From positions 12,355 to 76,354 of the forward strand of contig JBAWVS010000006.1 in the NCBI GenBank assembly GCA_037147175.1: a stretch of DNA of 64,000 bases, written 5' to 3'. Positions 37,292 through 45,964 of this stretch are shown here, piece by piece (position 1 is the first letter of the stretch; every line of letters starts with the position of its first letter). The DNA comes from a bacterium. GTDB lineage: Bacteria; Cyanobacteriota; Vampirovibrionia; Gastranaerophilales; UBA9971. The translations under genes were made by a program, and so were the position numbers. The notes beneath the pieces are model-generated. The model was given only the letters and a program-made list of their open reading frames with translations. It searched no databases and had not been told where the DNA came from.

Positions 37292-38348
37292 TAAATTCTT
37301 TTTGTGCATCGTAAGCTTCTATTTCTAAAGGACTTTCAGAATATTTTTTTGTATATTCTTCGGACATACCTATTTTAGTGGCATTTAAGTCTGATTCAAT
37401 AAAATATTTAAGTTGTTTTCTAGCTTTTTTGGCTTCTTCTTCTGTTAATGCCGCTTTATTTTTCAGAATTTCTCCATAAAATTCCGTATTTATTGACATA
37501 GGTAGCTTATCTGCAGAAATATCCGGATTTTCTACAAATAACTTTTCTCCCTGATAAGCTTTAATTTGACTCTCTACATCTTTTTGATCAAATATAAGAT
37601 ATTCTTCATGATTGTTTTTAATATTCTGGCGTTCTCTCTTTTCAATATCATCAAAAGAAGCTGTTTTAAGCCAATTTTTGTGTTCTTTGTCATCATTTGC
37701 CGTCATTTTTTTAATCATTGCTTTATTAAAATCAAATAGATTTAATCTTACCATATTGGAATATTGTTCAAGGTGTTTGAGTTCATGAACTATTGTAGCT
37801 TTAATTGCAGGCATTTTTAAAGATGTTTCTATAACGCTTTTATCAAGTGCAATATAACCGTTATGAGGGAAACAAAATGCCTGTATATTATTTGATAATA
37901 TGGTATTTTTGAAATCTACAAAAAATATTTTTGTTTTAAGACTCTTTTTGGCACATGTATCATCAACAAATTGTCTTATTTCTTTTTCTTTCTGAATTTG
38001 TTTTTCCTTAGTTATTGGTTTTGTATTAGAACTTTTTTGAATTAAAGTTATTGAAACAGCTGAAACAAGAGTCAACAAGGCTCCTGTGACTAATGCAACA
38101 GGTGTTGAAATATTTTTATTAAATTTTTTGGCAATATTTTTGAGTGCAAAGCTTGCCACAGCTACCATTGTGCTTAAAGAAAAAATGCCTAATGCGATTT
38201 TTCCCGGTGTGACAGCTAAATTATTATAAAGATCAACATAATCGCCTGCAATTTTGTTATCACCTTTAAATGATATTTTTTTACCTGTTTTACAATTTAT
38301 ATTTGTTATATTTTTTCTCGGACTAATAAAGCCGGCATTTATAGACAT
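37269..38348 (-). CDS. Membrane-anchored M48-like zinc metallopeptidase candidate
   Basis: A 359-residue protein that I cannot assign to a named family. Two hydrophobic segments (about 48-70 and 80-104) are followed by a domain with a CFPHNGYIALDKSVIE segment and the zinc motif HELKH at 188-192, the layout of M48-type proteases. A second Glu ligand downstream is not obvious. The N terminus carries a KKISFKG stretch. The start has a strong GAGGAGGTTAAA site lying over the end of the M16 gene, 5 bp upstream, so the two peptidases are one operon. The far C-terminal region is charged and helical. Peptidase activity is inferred only from the HExxH motif. Confidence 0.7.
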   Translation of the reverse strand: MSINAGFISPRKNITNINCKTGKKISFKGDNKIAGDYVDLYNNLAVTPGKIALGIFSLSTMVAVASFALKNIAKKFNKNISTPVALVTGALLTLVSAVSITLIQKSSNTKPITKEKQIQKEKEIRQFVDDTCAKKSLKTKIFFVDFKNTILSNNIQAFCFPHNGYIALDKSVIETSLKMPAIKATIVHELKHLEQYSNMVRLNLFDFNKAMIKKMTANDDKEHKNWLKTASFDDIEKRERQNIKNNHEEYLIFDQKDVESQIKAYQGEKLFVENPDISADKLPMSINTEFYGEILKNKAALTEEEAKKARKQLKYFIESDLNATKIGMSEEYTKKYSESPLEIEAYDAQKEFIKTGKII

Positions 38349-38353
38349 AATTT

Positions 38354-41287
38354 CTATTTAACCTCCTCAACTTTGCCGAGAGAACTTAAATAAGGCTGCA
38401 TGCTTTTGATGGTATTCTGGCTTGCAATCATTGAAATAACAGATGGCTGGTTTAAATAAGTTACAGCAGCATTTTTGATATCCTGCGGGGTTAATTCATT
38501 AATGGCATCAAGCATTTTATTATGGTAATTCACTCCATAAGGTGTAGTATACCCTGCTTGAATCCTTGCAGACCTTCCAAAAGAACTTTCCGGATCATCA
38601 AGGAAGCGTGTTTTAACTTCCATTTTTGCCGTTTCAAGTTCCTGATCACTTACAGAATTTTTCATCAAATCATTTATATGCGTTCTAAAACCATCTAAAG
38701 ATTTTTGAACATTTTCATGAGTAGTACCTTTTAGACCGTCTTCGGTTGTTGTTTTTATCAAAAGCTTTATTATTCCAAAATTTCCGTCTGTCAAATAGTT
38801 TGATTTCACTTTATAAGCAAGCTTTTGACTCTCTCTTAAGTCTGTATACAGTCTTGACTGACTGTTTCCACCAATGATTTCATTTAAAACTTTTAAAGCA
38901 GCCGTCTCTTTAATATTTTTACTTTCTTTAATCTTAAATATTTGTACTATATCAGCCTGATTTCGAGGTTCTGCTTCTGTTATTACTTTTGTTTCAGATA
39001 AATTTTTTGATTCGGGGGCATTAACATGATGATGTTTTTGAACAAAAGCTATTCCTGATTGAAGCTGCATAAACACATCCTGACCTAAGCCCGGAGTTTT
39101 GCTGATCGGACCGTCTATCGCAATTTTTCCCTGAGAATTTTTGATTATTTCATTATATGAATCCTGAACATCCTGTAAGCTAATATTATCAATGTTCTCT
39201 AAAACTTTTTTTGCAGTTATTCCCCAGTTATTATCAGGGAATAAGATTTCCATAGCCTTGCTTGACGGGTCTTTAGGCATGCTGGAATACTTAACTTTTA
39301 TTTCTTCTTTTGCTTTATTAAATTTTTCAACAGTAAAATCAGGGTTATAAAGTATTTCTTTCATTACACCAAGTGCCATTGGCAGTCTTTCTTTAGAGCA
39401 ATCCGCCGTTAAATTAATAGATTCTCCGTCAGTAACCGCTGATATACCTAAATTATATGTGTCTTTGATATTATTTAAGCGGTCTTCAGAATAATTTTTT
39501 GTTCCTTTATTAAGAATAAAAGATAATATATCTGCAACACCCGGTTTTAATGTCTTTAATCCTTCCGTTTCTACGGATAAATTTGCGCTTGTTCTTATTG
39601 AATCAGGATCATCATTTATTGCTACACGTAAATTGTTTGGCAAATCATATTCTTTTATATTTTTAAACTTAAATTTATCCGAATTTTCAATAAATTCAGG
39701 TTTTTGCACAGTATTATTATCATCCTGAAGCTGTTTCTCAAGTTGGGATGACAAATTGTTTGAGGAAGAGAAATTAACTTCTGCTTTCTGACTTTCGGGG
39801 TGAACCATTACTATAGACGTTCTGTTAAGGTTTAAATATTTCTGTGCCGCAAGCTGAATATCCTGCGGTGTCAATTTTTCTATTTCATTTTGCATATTGG
39901 TATAAGCAGCTATAGAACCATGTCCGGTAATCGCTTGTCCCACAAGATCTGCAACGCCCATCGAACTTTCGCTGAGTTGTGTTAAATTATCTTTAAGTTT
40001 ATTTTTAACTATCGATATTTCTTGTTGAGTTAAAGGCTGAGTTACCATGCTTTCTAAGGTTGAATAAATAGCTTTTAGTCCCTCTTCTTCTTTGCCGGGA
40101 GCAAACGCTGATCCCAAAGATATAAGCTGAGGAGCTTTAGAATCAGGATTTATAACACTTATCTCAACTGAGCCGTCAGTATTAAATTCTTTTAGTGTTT
40201 TTGAAAGTCTTGCATTTTCATAACCGGTTAAAGCGCTGCATAATGCTGAAGTTGCAACAGAATCTTTAATATCATTATTTTTCGGACCGGCAAAAGCCAT
40301 GTTTAGCATCACGTTATCAACATGAGTGCTTTTCAAATCAGCCCTCACAGGATTTTGAATTAAATTTAGAGGCTGATAATAAGGCTCTTCATTTTTTTGA
40401 ACCGGTGAACCTTTTTTCTGATTAAATAATTTGCTTATTGTTTTTATTGCATTATCAGGATTTACTTCTCCAACAACTACTGTAGTCATATTATCAGGTC
40501 TATACCACTCATTATAGTAAGCTAATACATCTTTTTTTGTCAAATTAGCTATTGTTTTTGAAGAACCGGCAATAAGTCCCTGATAATCAGTCTTTATTCC
40601 GAATAAGTTTTTAAGCATAAGGTTAAATGACTTGTCAGAAGGGTCATCTTCATACATTTGAATTTCGGAAATCACAGGACCTTTTTCTTTTTCCAGCATT
40701 TTATCGGAAAAAGTCGGATTTAGCAGCATATCAGCATGCATCGTCATAAATTTTTCAAAATCGCCTTCTTTATGCATCGGGGATTTTATAAAATATTCCG
40801 TATTGGTTGTATTTGTTCCTGCATTGTATTGACCGCCCATACTCGTAACTTTTTCCACGAATTCATTGGGTCCGAGCTTGCTTGAACCGTTAAAAAGATT
40901 ATGCTCAATATAATGGCTAATACCTCTATTCTTTTCTTCGTTAAATGACCCGACCTTTGTAAAAGTTTTTATTGTTGTCGGTCCTTTTTTAGGGATAATT
41001 ACTACATTCTGACCGTTATCAAGCTTATAGAGTTTGCCTTTATCGAGAAGCGGCACATTAAAAGTCATTATTTCTTTGTAACCTTCATTGGAACAAGGCA
41101 AAACTTGACTTCTCATGGACGCATTTATATCAGGCGCCTGAATTAATGAAGAATATGGCGGATATTGATAATGCTGGTATTGGTATTCCGGAGATGCATA
41201 AGGCTGGATTCTTGCAGCCGGAATAGTATTGTTATAAATAACATTACCTACAGGTATATATTTTAAATTAACCTTGTTAACGTCCAT
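38354..41287 (-). CDS. M16-family zinc metallopeptidase, two-unit form
   Basis: A 977-residue protein with two tandem M16 units, each of two homologous domains. The first unit has the inverse zinc motif HYIEH (His125, Glu128, His129) with the third ligand near Glu208 in VISEIQMYED. The second unit (about 580-975) has no HxxEH, so it is structural, as in two-unit M16 enzymes (pitrilysin-like clamshell). About 65 Tyr/Gln/Pro-rich residues lead in. I choose the ATG at 41287 with GGGGAA upstream; a TTG 27 codons earlier would add a hydrophobic stretch but lies inside an inverted repeat without a ribosome site. No signal peptide is seen with the chosen start. Confidence 0.85.
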   Translation of the reverse strand: MDVNKVNLKYIPVGNVIYNNTIPAARIQPYASPEYQYQHYQYPPYSSLIQAPDINASMRSQVLPCSNEGYKEIMTFNVPLLDKGKLYKLDNGQNVVIIPKKGPTTIKTFTKVGSFNEEKNRGISHYIEHNLFNGSSKLGPNEFVEKVTSMGGQYNAGTNTTNTEYFIKSPMHKEGDFEKFMTMHADMLLNPTFSDKMLEKEKGPVISEIQMYEDDPSDKSFNLMLKNLFGIKTDYQGLIAGSSKTIANLTKKDVLAYYNEWYRPDNMTTVVVGEVNPDNAIKTISKLFNQKKGSPVQKNEEPYYQPLNLIQNPVRADLKSTHVDNVMLNMAFAGPKNNDIKDSVATSALCSALTGYENARLSKTLKEFNTDGSVEISVINPDSKAPQLISLGSAFAPGKEEEGLKAIYSTLESMVTQPLTQQEISIVKNKLKDNLTQLSESSMGVADLVGQAITGHGSIAAYTNMQNEIEKLTPQDIQLAAQKYLNLNRTSIVMVHPESQKAEVNFSSSNNLSSQLEKQLQDDNNTVQKPEFIENSDKFKFKNIKEYDLPNNLRVAINDDPDSIRTSANLSVETEGLKTLKPGVADILSFILNKGTKNYSEDRLNNIKDTYNLGISAVTDGESINLTADCSKERLPMALGVMKEILYNPDFTVEKFNKAKEEIKVKYSSMPKDPSSKAMEILFPDNNWGITAKKVLENIDNISLQDVQDSYNEIIKNSQGKIAIDGPISKTPGLGQDVFMQLQSGIAFVQKHHHVNAPESKNLSETKVITEAEPRNQADIVQIFKIKESKNIKETAALKVLNEIIGGNSQSRLYTDLRESQKLAYKVKSNYLTDGNFGIIKLLIKTTTEDGLKGTTHENVQKSLDGFRTHINDLMKNSVSDQELETAKMEVKTRFLDDPESSFGRSARIQAGYTTPYGVNYHNKMLDAINELTPQDIKNAAVTYLNQPSVISMIASQNTIKSMQPYLSSLGKVEEVK

Positions 41288-41344
41288 CCAAATTCCCCGA
41301 ATCCAAAATATGTATCTAAATAAATAAAAACATATAATTTGCAT

Positions 41345-41371
41345 AAATTGTTTTATTTTATAAAACAATTT
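41345..41371. promoter_or_regulatory. Perfect 12-bp inverted repeat, candidate operator
   Basis: Arms 41345-41356 and 41360-41371 with a 3-nt TTT spacer, centred about 70 bp before the M16 start and about 140 bp before the divergent envelope trio. No T run follows in the direction of the M16 gene. The size and symmetry suit a dimeric repressor or a cruciform. Confidence 0.55.
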
Positions 41372-41497
41372 TTATATTTTTTATAAAAGTTTTAAATCCT
41401 CCCTATATTTGCCTATCTTGCTAATGTAAACAAAGTAATATTCCTTCATAATTAATCAAAATAATTTATAAATAATTTCTGTAAGGAGGAGTAAAAA

Positions 41498-41815
41498 ATG
41501 AGTGAACATATCACGGCAGAAGAACTTAACGGTGGAAAACAGCATAATTTAAAAGAAAAAGGCGAAGAATTAAAACAAAAAGCTTTAGAAATACAGAAAC
41601 AATTATCAGAAAATTTAGACAGTCTTATGAGTTCAACAGCAAAAAATCTTGATAAAGCTGCTGAAAAAATTCATGAAACTGCAGAATTTTTTAGAGAACG
41701 AGATTCTGATACGTTAAAAAAAGATTTTTCGCACGTAGTAAAAAAACACCCTGAAAAAGCTCTGGGCGGAGCTTTACTGATTGGATTTTTAATCGGAAAA
41801 ATCCTTTTTAAATAA
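41498..41815 (+). CDS. DUF883 / YqjD-ElaB-like membrane-tethered protein
   Basis: A 105-residue protein: about 75 residues of charged amphipathic helix followed by VVKKHPEKALGGALLIGFLIGKIL, a C-terminal membrane anchor with the conserved KxPxxA turn of the DUF883 family. E. coli YqjD and ElaB anchor inactive ribosomes to the membrane in stationary phase; that role here is by family only. The ribosome site AGGAGG is perfect, suggesting high expression. It leads a three-gene unit that resembles E. coli yqjD-yqjE-yqjK. Confidence 0.82.
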   Translation: MSEHITAEELNGGKQHNLKEKGEELKQKALEIQKQLSENLDSLMSSTAKNLDKAAEKIHETAEFFRERDSDTLKKDFSHVVKKHPEKALGGALLIGFLIGKILFK

Positions 41816-41841
41816 AAAATAAATTTATTTGTAGGTGAACA

Positions 41842-42255
41842 ATGTCAGAAGAAAATAAATCCGGTGAACAAGTAGAACTAATAGACCTGTTTAAAAATCT
41901 TATTTATAATTTTGTTTCTCTTATTTCCCAGCATATAAAATTTTTTAAAGAAGAAATAAAAGAAGAGCTTTTTATAATTATAAAATCCACTTTTCTTATA
42001 CTGGCGGCATCTATTGTCGCGATAATTGCGACATTTTTTTGCGGAATTTTTCTGATAATTACTTTTTCATTATTTACTTCTTTATGGCTGTCTATATTAA
42101 TTGTTACGATTTTATATTTGCTGACAGCGTCTATTTTGTTTGCTTATGCTAAATCCCGGCTTAAAAAAATCGGTAAAAACAGGGGGAAATTTGCTGAAGA
42201 AACTGCTAAAACTTTGGAGGAAACAAAAAAATGGCTGGAACAGCTAAAACCTTAA
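41842..42255 (+). CDS. YqjE / phage-holin-like superfamily membrane protein
   Basis: A 137-residue protein with a charged N-terminal helix (about 1-45), two strong hydrophobic segments (about 47-75 and 78-103) and a basic/acidic helical tail. This is the DUF1469-type fold of YqjE, often mislabelled as a holin, and its position after a DUF883 gene supports that. No enzymatic motif. It starts 27 bp after the DUF883 gene; the next gene begins inside its end. Confidence 0.75.
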   Translation: MSEENKSGEQVELIDLFKNLIYNFVSLISQHIKFFKEEIKEELFIIIKSTFLILAASIVAIIATFFCGIFLIITFSLFTSLWLSILIVTILYLLTASILFAYAKSRLKKIGKNRGKFAEETAKTLEETKKWLEQLKP

Positions 42256-42494
42256 GCAAAATAAACAATATACGGGAAGAAATATCTCATATAGTTGATT
42301 TATTATCCAGAAAACGCAATATGAAAGTAGATATAGTACAGGCCATAAAGGAACAGCCTTTAGATTCGATGATTTTTGCGGTTTTAACAGGTTTTCTGGC
42401 AGGAATTCTTTCCAATAAAATAAAAAGTTTATTTAAATTAGCTCTTTTAACCTATGCAACAAAACAAAGCATATCCCGCTTAATTAAAAAATAA
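42231..42494 (+). CDS. Small membrane protein, third gene of the YqjD-E-like unit
   Basis: An 87-residue protein with a charged N-terminal half and a hydrophobic core around 46-75 (MIFAVLTGFLAGILSNKI then LFKLALLTYATKQ). It overlaps the preceding frame by 25 bp but has its own good AGGAGG site, so it is a real gene. It has the place of yqjK in the E. coli operon, though I see no direct sequence match. The stop codon lies inside a terminator hairpin shared with rpsP. Confidence 0.7.
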   Translation: MAGTAKTLSKINNIREEISHIVDLLSRKRNMKVDIVQAIKEQPLDSMIFAVLTGFLAGILSNKIKSLFKLALLTYATKQSISRLIKK

Positions 42495-42515
42495 GGTAGG
42501 ATATGCTGTTTGTTT
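42468..42515 (+). terminator. Terminator overlapping the stop of the YqjE-like unit
   Basis: A 9-bp stem (42468-42476 with 42499-42507) with a large loop, followed by GTTTGTTT. The stem spans the last codons of the gene; it also faces convergent rpsP. Confidence 0.5.
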
Positions 42516-42528
42516 ATTAATATTAATT

Positions 42529-42864
42529 TTAAGCTGCTGCTTCTGCGGCCTGTTTCTTTTCAGCTTCTAATTTTGCTTTTGCTTTTTTAGAAAGTTTCTT
42601 CTCTTCCGGTTCAGCTTTTTTAACTAAAATTCCGGCTTCGCTGCTGTTGTCGATTAAATATTTAACGGTTTCAGAAGGCTGAGCCCCATTTTTAATCCAC
42701 TCAAGAGCCTTTGTTTTATCAAGTTTTAATTCTTTTTTCTTTGGATTATAGAAACCAAGCTCTAAAATAGCCTTGCCTTCTCTTTTTTCTCTGCTGTCTA
42801 TAACAATAATTCTATATATAGGATTTCTTTTTGCTCCTAATCTTTTTAAGCGAATTTTTACCAT
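42529..42864 (-). CDS. rpsP: 30S ribosomal protein S16 with extended tail
   Basis: The first 80 residues are a standard S16 ([20 protein letters not shown], then [11 protein letters not shown]). About 30 extra residues form a Lys/Ala/Glu-rich tail, often seen in S16 of some phyla. In many bacteria rpsP starts the ylqC-ylqD-rimM-trmD-rplS operon; here it stands alone and the rest is 3 to 12 kb away. Ribosome site GGAGAA. Confidence 0.96.
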   Translation of the reverse strand: MVKIRLKRLGAKRNPIYRIIVIDSREKREGKAILELGFYNPKKKELKLDKTKALEWIKNGAQPSETVKYLIDNSSEAGILVKKAEPEEKKLSKKAKAKLEAEKKQAAEAAA

Positions 42865-42966
42865 GCTCTGAAATTCTCCATAATCTTTTCTTTATTCTTT
42901 AATATAGTTACCACAACAGCAATTCATAAGCAAGTATTATGTTTTTTATTGCCCGCTTAAAAAAAC

Positions 42967-43827
42967 TTATTCAGGAATTCCTATTCTGATAACAGTATTT
43001 TTATCCTGCTCGGAAACGTATAGCACGCCTGTTTTATTTAAATAAAGATAATAAGGTTTTACGACATCTTTTAGAATAACTTTTACTAAACCGCTTTTAT
43101 CGATTTTTATAACATTATTCAAAAGATAATTTGCAACATAAATATTATCTTTTGAATCAACAGCTATACCAACAGGACCTTTTATAAGTTCATTTTTTAT
43201 TGTGTTTTTAATTTTGCCGTCAGGGGAAATAACATTAATCGTATCAGAACCGAAATTTGCGATGTACAAATCTCCCTTATTGTTCTCTGCTATACCTGTA
43301 GGACCGCTAAAATCTGTAAATGTAAACTTTGTTGTATTTGCAGGTACAGAGTGAGGCGGCTCATTTATTACATAATCATTTATTTTTTTGTTAATTTTCT
43401 TAAAAAGCGTCATAGAGTCCTGATAAGACGGGCTGGTTTTTTCAACAGAATTTAAATAAATCAGTGCTTTTTCATAATCCTGTTTTTCAAAGTACAAACC
43501 TGCAAGCAAATAAGCTGCTTCATCATCGTTAGGATCGTTTCTCAGCAAAAGTTGAAAAGCTTTTATTGATTTATCTCTGTTCCCTATACATTTATACACC
43601 GAACCAAGATTGTAATAAGCATTGGTTAAAGACGAATCAGTTTCTATTGCTTTTTTAAAATAAGTTATAGCCTGATCATAGTTGCCTTTTTTAGTGTAGT
43701 TTATGCCCATATTGTTATAATTTACGGCATCTTGATCATAAGCCCGAACAGGATTTGAGGAAACAAAACAAAAACACCCGATTAAGCAGATTAAAATTTT
43801 TAAAGTCAGAGATTTAATATTTTTCAT
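42967..43827 (-). CDS. Exported TPR-NHL fusion protein
   Basis: A 286-residue protein with a signal peptide (residues 1 to about 29, ending VRAYDQ). Three to four TPR repeats follow (about 32-150; NYNNMGINYTKKGNYDQAI is the first), then a set of NHL-type beta-propeller repeats with GIAENNKGDLYIANFGSD and GIAVDSKDNIYVANY. Too few NHL blades for a closed propeller are visible (about three), so it may dimerise or be a truncated form. I start it at the ATG 24 bp inside the longest frame, after AAAGGG. Its role is unknown; such fusions are common scaffold proteins in the periplasm. Confidence 0.8.
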   Translation of the reverse strand: MKNIKSLTLKILICLIGCFCFVSSNPVRAYDQDAVNYNNMGINYTKKGNYDQAITYFKKAIETDSSLTNAYYNLGSVYKCIGNRDKSIKAFQLLLRNDPNDDEAAYLLAGLYFEKQDYEKALIYLNSVEKTSPSYQDSMTLFKKINKKINDYVINEPPHSVPANTTKFTFTDFSGPTGIAENNKGDLYIANFGSDTINVISPDGKIKNTIKNELIKGPVGIAVDSKDNIYVANYLLNNVIKIDKSGLVKVILKDVVKPYYLYLNKTGVLYVSEQDKNTVIRIGIPE

Positions 43828-43937
43828 AAAAAGCCCTTTCATTATTATCATTGAGAGGCGGCATTTTATTCCGTTCTGTCAATCCATTAATTATACATTT
43901 TGGAGTTTTAATTATGAATAGTGCATTAACAGTAATT

Positions 43938-44606
43938 TTAAAAAATTTTTTTTTGCTCACAAAGAACTTTGCCGAGGAAAGTTGTTCTGTGCCATTTGCA
44001 GGCGCCATGTTCTCTTAACGCTTCTCTATGTGCTTTTGTTGGATAGCCTTTGTTTTTTGACCATCCATATTCGGGAAAGCCTTTTGCAAGCTCCTGCATT
44101 AATTCATCCCTGTAAACTTTAGCCAGAATACTTGCCGCCGCAATCGAAGCCGAAAGCGTATCACCTTTTTTAACAGCCTTTTGTTGATAATTATATTTAG
44201 GAATAATAAAATTCCCGTCTACAAGTATAATTAAATTTTCTTGTGAATTCATCTGCTCTATTAAATTTTCGCAGGATTTTCTCATCGCAAGCAACGATGC
44301 CTGAAGAATATTTATTTTATCAATCTCTTCAACAGAACTTTCCTTAATACTGTATTTTGCTACTGATTTTATCTCTTCAGAAAGCTCTTTTCTAAGCTTG
44401 GGATTAGATGAAAATTTTTTTGAATCATCAATAAACTTAATAACTTCGCAAACTTTTTCGCTAAGTTCAGGGAAATAAACAGCACTTGCAACTACAGGAC
44501 CTGCAACAGGCCCTCGACCTGCTTCATCCGTACCGATAACCACAAGACCATGCCTGCGGTCAAATTCGACCAATTCATCAATTTTTGATTTACGGAATGT
44601 CCTCAA
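43938..44606 (-). CDS. rnhB: Ribonuclease HII
   Basis: Removes ribonucleotides and RNA primers from DNA. The catalytic motif GTDEAGRGPVAGP is at 25-37 (Asp27, Glu28), with a VDGN acidic motif and SIAAASILAKVYRD further on. Length 222 is normal. The start is TTG and overlaps ylqF by 17 bp, so it is translated after it. The neighbouring pair ylqF-rnhB is widely conserved (as in Bacillus). Confidence 0.95.
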   Translation of the reverse strand: MRTFRKSKIDELVEFDRRHGLVVIGTDEAGRGPVAGPVVASAVYFPELSEKVCEVIKFIDDSKKFSSNPKLRKELSEEIKSVAKYSIKESSVEEIDKINILQASLLAMRKSCENLIEQMNSQENLIILVDGNFIIPKYNYQQKAVKKGDTLSASIAAASILAKVYRDELMQELAKGFPEYGWSKNKGYPTKAHREALREHGACKWHRTTFLGKVLCEQKKIF

Positions 44607-45429
44607 GCGTAATTCTTCCTATTCTTCCCTGCCTGAAATCAGTTAAAACAAGCGATGCACATCTGTCTATATCAGGTTTTCCTGCAGTTAACAATAAATT
44701 TCTCGCAATTGCCACATCCTCAACAGTGGGAATTTCTTCACATTTTAGTCTGTAATATTCACAAAAAAGCTGCGGATACCTTTCATAAACAAGAGATACA
44801 AGAACATTTGCAACTTCAATTTTATCATAAGCAGCTTCACCGACAGAATTAACCATTGCCAGCTTAAAAGCACGCTCCTGTGTATCCAGCTTCATGGGGA
44901 TAATACCGGGAGTATCAAGCAATTCCAGCTTAGGATTGATTCTTACCCACTGAGCTGCTCTTGTTACACCTGCTTTTGCGCCGACTTTAACTTTAGAAGT
45001 TTTTATTAATTTATTAATTATGCTCGATTTTCCGACATTTGGCATGCCAACAACCATTGCTCTTACGGGGCGCGGTAATCTTCCTTTGGCGACTAGTTTT
45101 TCTATCTCGGGTCGACCAAGTTCAATAGCTTCTTTAATTACTGAAGAAATATCCTTGCCCGTTGTCGCACTGGTCATAATAACTTTTAGACCCGTTTTTT
45201 CCTCAAGATGTTTCATCCATTTTGAGTTGGTCTCGGGATCTGCAACATCGGATTTGTTTAAAAGCATTAATCTGGGCTTGCTGCCCAATAATTTGTCCAA
45301 ATTATCATACAAACTGCTGTGAGGTATCCGTGCATCAAGAACTTCAAAGACGACATCAACAAGTTTTACCTGTTCTTTCAGTTTTCTTTCAGCTTTTGCA
45401 ATATGTCCGGGGTACCAATTTATAGCCAT
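44590..45429 (-). CDS. ylqF: Ribosome biogenesis GTPase YlqF/RbgA
   Basis: Circularly permuted GTPase needed for late assembly of the large ribosomal subunit. In order: NKSD (G4) at 58-61, GMPNVGKSS (G1) at 128-136, DTPG (G3) at 172-175, then the C-terminal RNA-binding domain. Length 279 matches the family. It lies between rplS and rnhB, as in Bacillus (rplS-ylqF-rnhB). Confidence 0.96.
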   Translation of the reverse strand: MAINWYPGHIAKAERKLKEQVKLVDVVFEVLDARIPHSSLYDNLDKLLGSKPRLMLLNKSDVADPETNSKWMKHLEEKTGLKVIMTSATTGKDISSVIKEAIELGRPEIEKLVAKGRLPRPVRAMVVGMPNVGKSSIINKLIKTSKVKVGAKAGVTRAAQWVRINPKLELLDTPGIIPMKLDTQERAFKLAMVNSVGEAAYDKIEVANVLVSLVYERYPQLFCEYYRLKCEEIPTVEDVAIARNLLLTAGKPDIDRCASLVLTDFRQGRIGRITLEDIP

Positions 45430-45461
45430 TTTTTATACCGTTCTTATAGTTATGAATTGCC

Positions 45462-45487
45462 AAAGAGGGGAACTTTGCCCCCTCTTT
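45462..45487 (-). other. Hairpin between rplS and ylqF
   Basis: Nine-bp stem (45462-45470 with 45479-45487) and an 8-nt loop in the 89-bp gap. On the minus strand no T run follows, so processing or attenuation after rplS is more likely than termination. Confidence 0.5.
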
Positions 45488-45518
45488 TTAGTAATTCATT
45501 AACAATTTATTTTGTAAT

Positions 45519-45869
45519 TTATCTTGTTGTTTTTTCTTTAATACGTGTAGCTTTACCGGTTCTCTCTCTGAGATAATAAAGTTTTGCTCTTCTAACAAGA
45601 CCGCTTCTAAGTACTTTAATCTGTTCAACTCTTGGAGAATTAACAGGGAAAACTCTTTCTACTCCAACACCTTGAAAAACTCTTCTTACGGTGATGGTTT
45701 GACCTGCTCCGCTGCCGCGTTTTTTGATAATTACGCCTTCAAAAGCCTGTGTTCTTTCTTTATTGCCTTCTTTAATCCTTACGAAAACTTTTACGGTATC
45801 GCCAGGGTTTAATCTTGGTAAATCTGTCTTTGCAACTTCTTTTGCTAATTCTTGAATGATATTGCTCAT
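45519..45869 (-). CDS. rplS: 50S ribosomal protein L19
   Basis: A 116-residue L19 with the conserved [27 protein letters not shown] core and the [20 protein letters not shown] terminus. I start it at the ATG at 45869, with AAGGAAA upstream; the frame is open 24 codons further but without a ribosome site. It precedes ylqF-rnhB, but trmD-rimM, its common partners, are about 7 kb away. Confidence 0.96.
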   Translation of the reverse strand: MSNIIQELAKEVAKTDLPRLNPGDTVKVFVRIKEGNKERTQAFEGVIIKKRGSGAGQTITVRRVFQGVGVERVFPVNSPRVEQIKVLRSGLVRRAKLYYLRERTGKATRIKEKTTR

Positions 45870-45964
45870 TTTCAATTTCCTTATATTATTTATAAAATTA
45901 CTATTTTTTAATTTATGTAATGTTGATAATATTTTAAACAAAGCATTTATTCAAGAGGCTTTTT

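Noticed and set aside
27825-41305. Identical GATTCGGGGAA before the gene at 27838 and before the M16 gene at 41287
   Set aside because: Half of the match is the ribosome site itself, the distance to the ATG differs (1 versus 5 nt), and only two copies are seen, so chance is a fair explanation.
41288-41368. TTG start giving the M16 peptidase a hydrophobic N-terminal stretch
   Set aside because: The TTG lies inside the 12-bp inverted repeat, has no ribosome site, and the ATG at 41287 has GGGGAA upstream. The hydrophobic run could still be tested.
41842-42255. Prophage remnant suggested by a holin-like protein
   Set aside because: The neighbours are DUF883 and a small membrane protein, no phage gene is near, and the YqjE-type family explains it.
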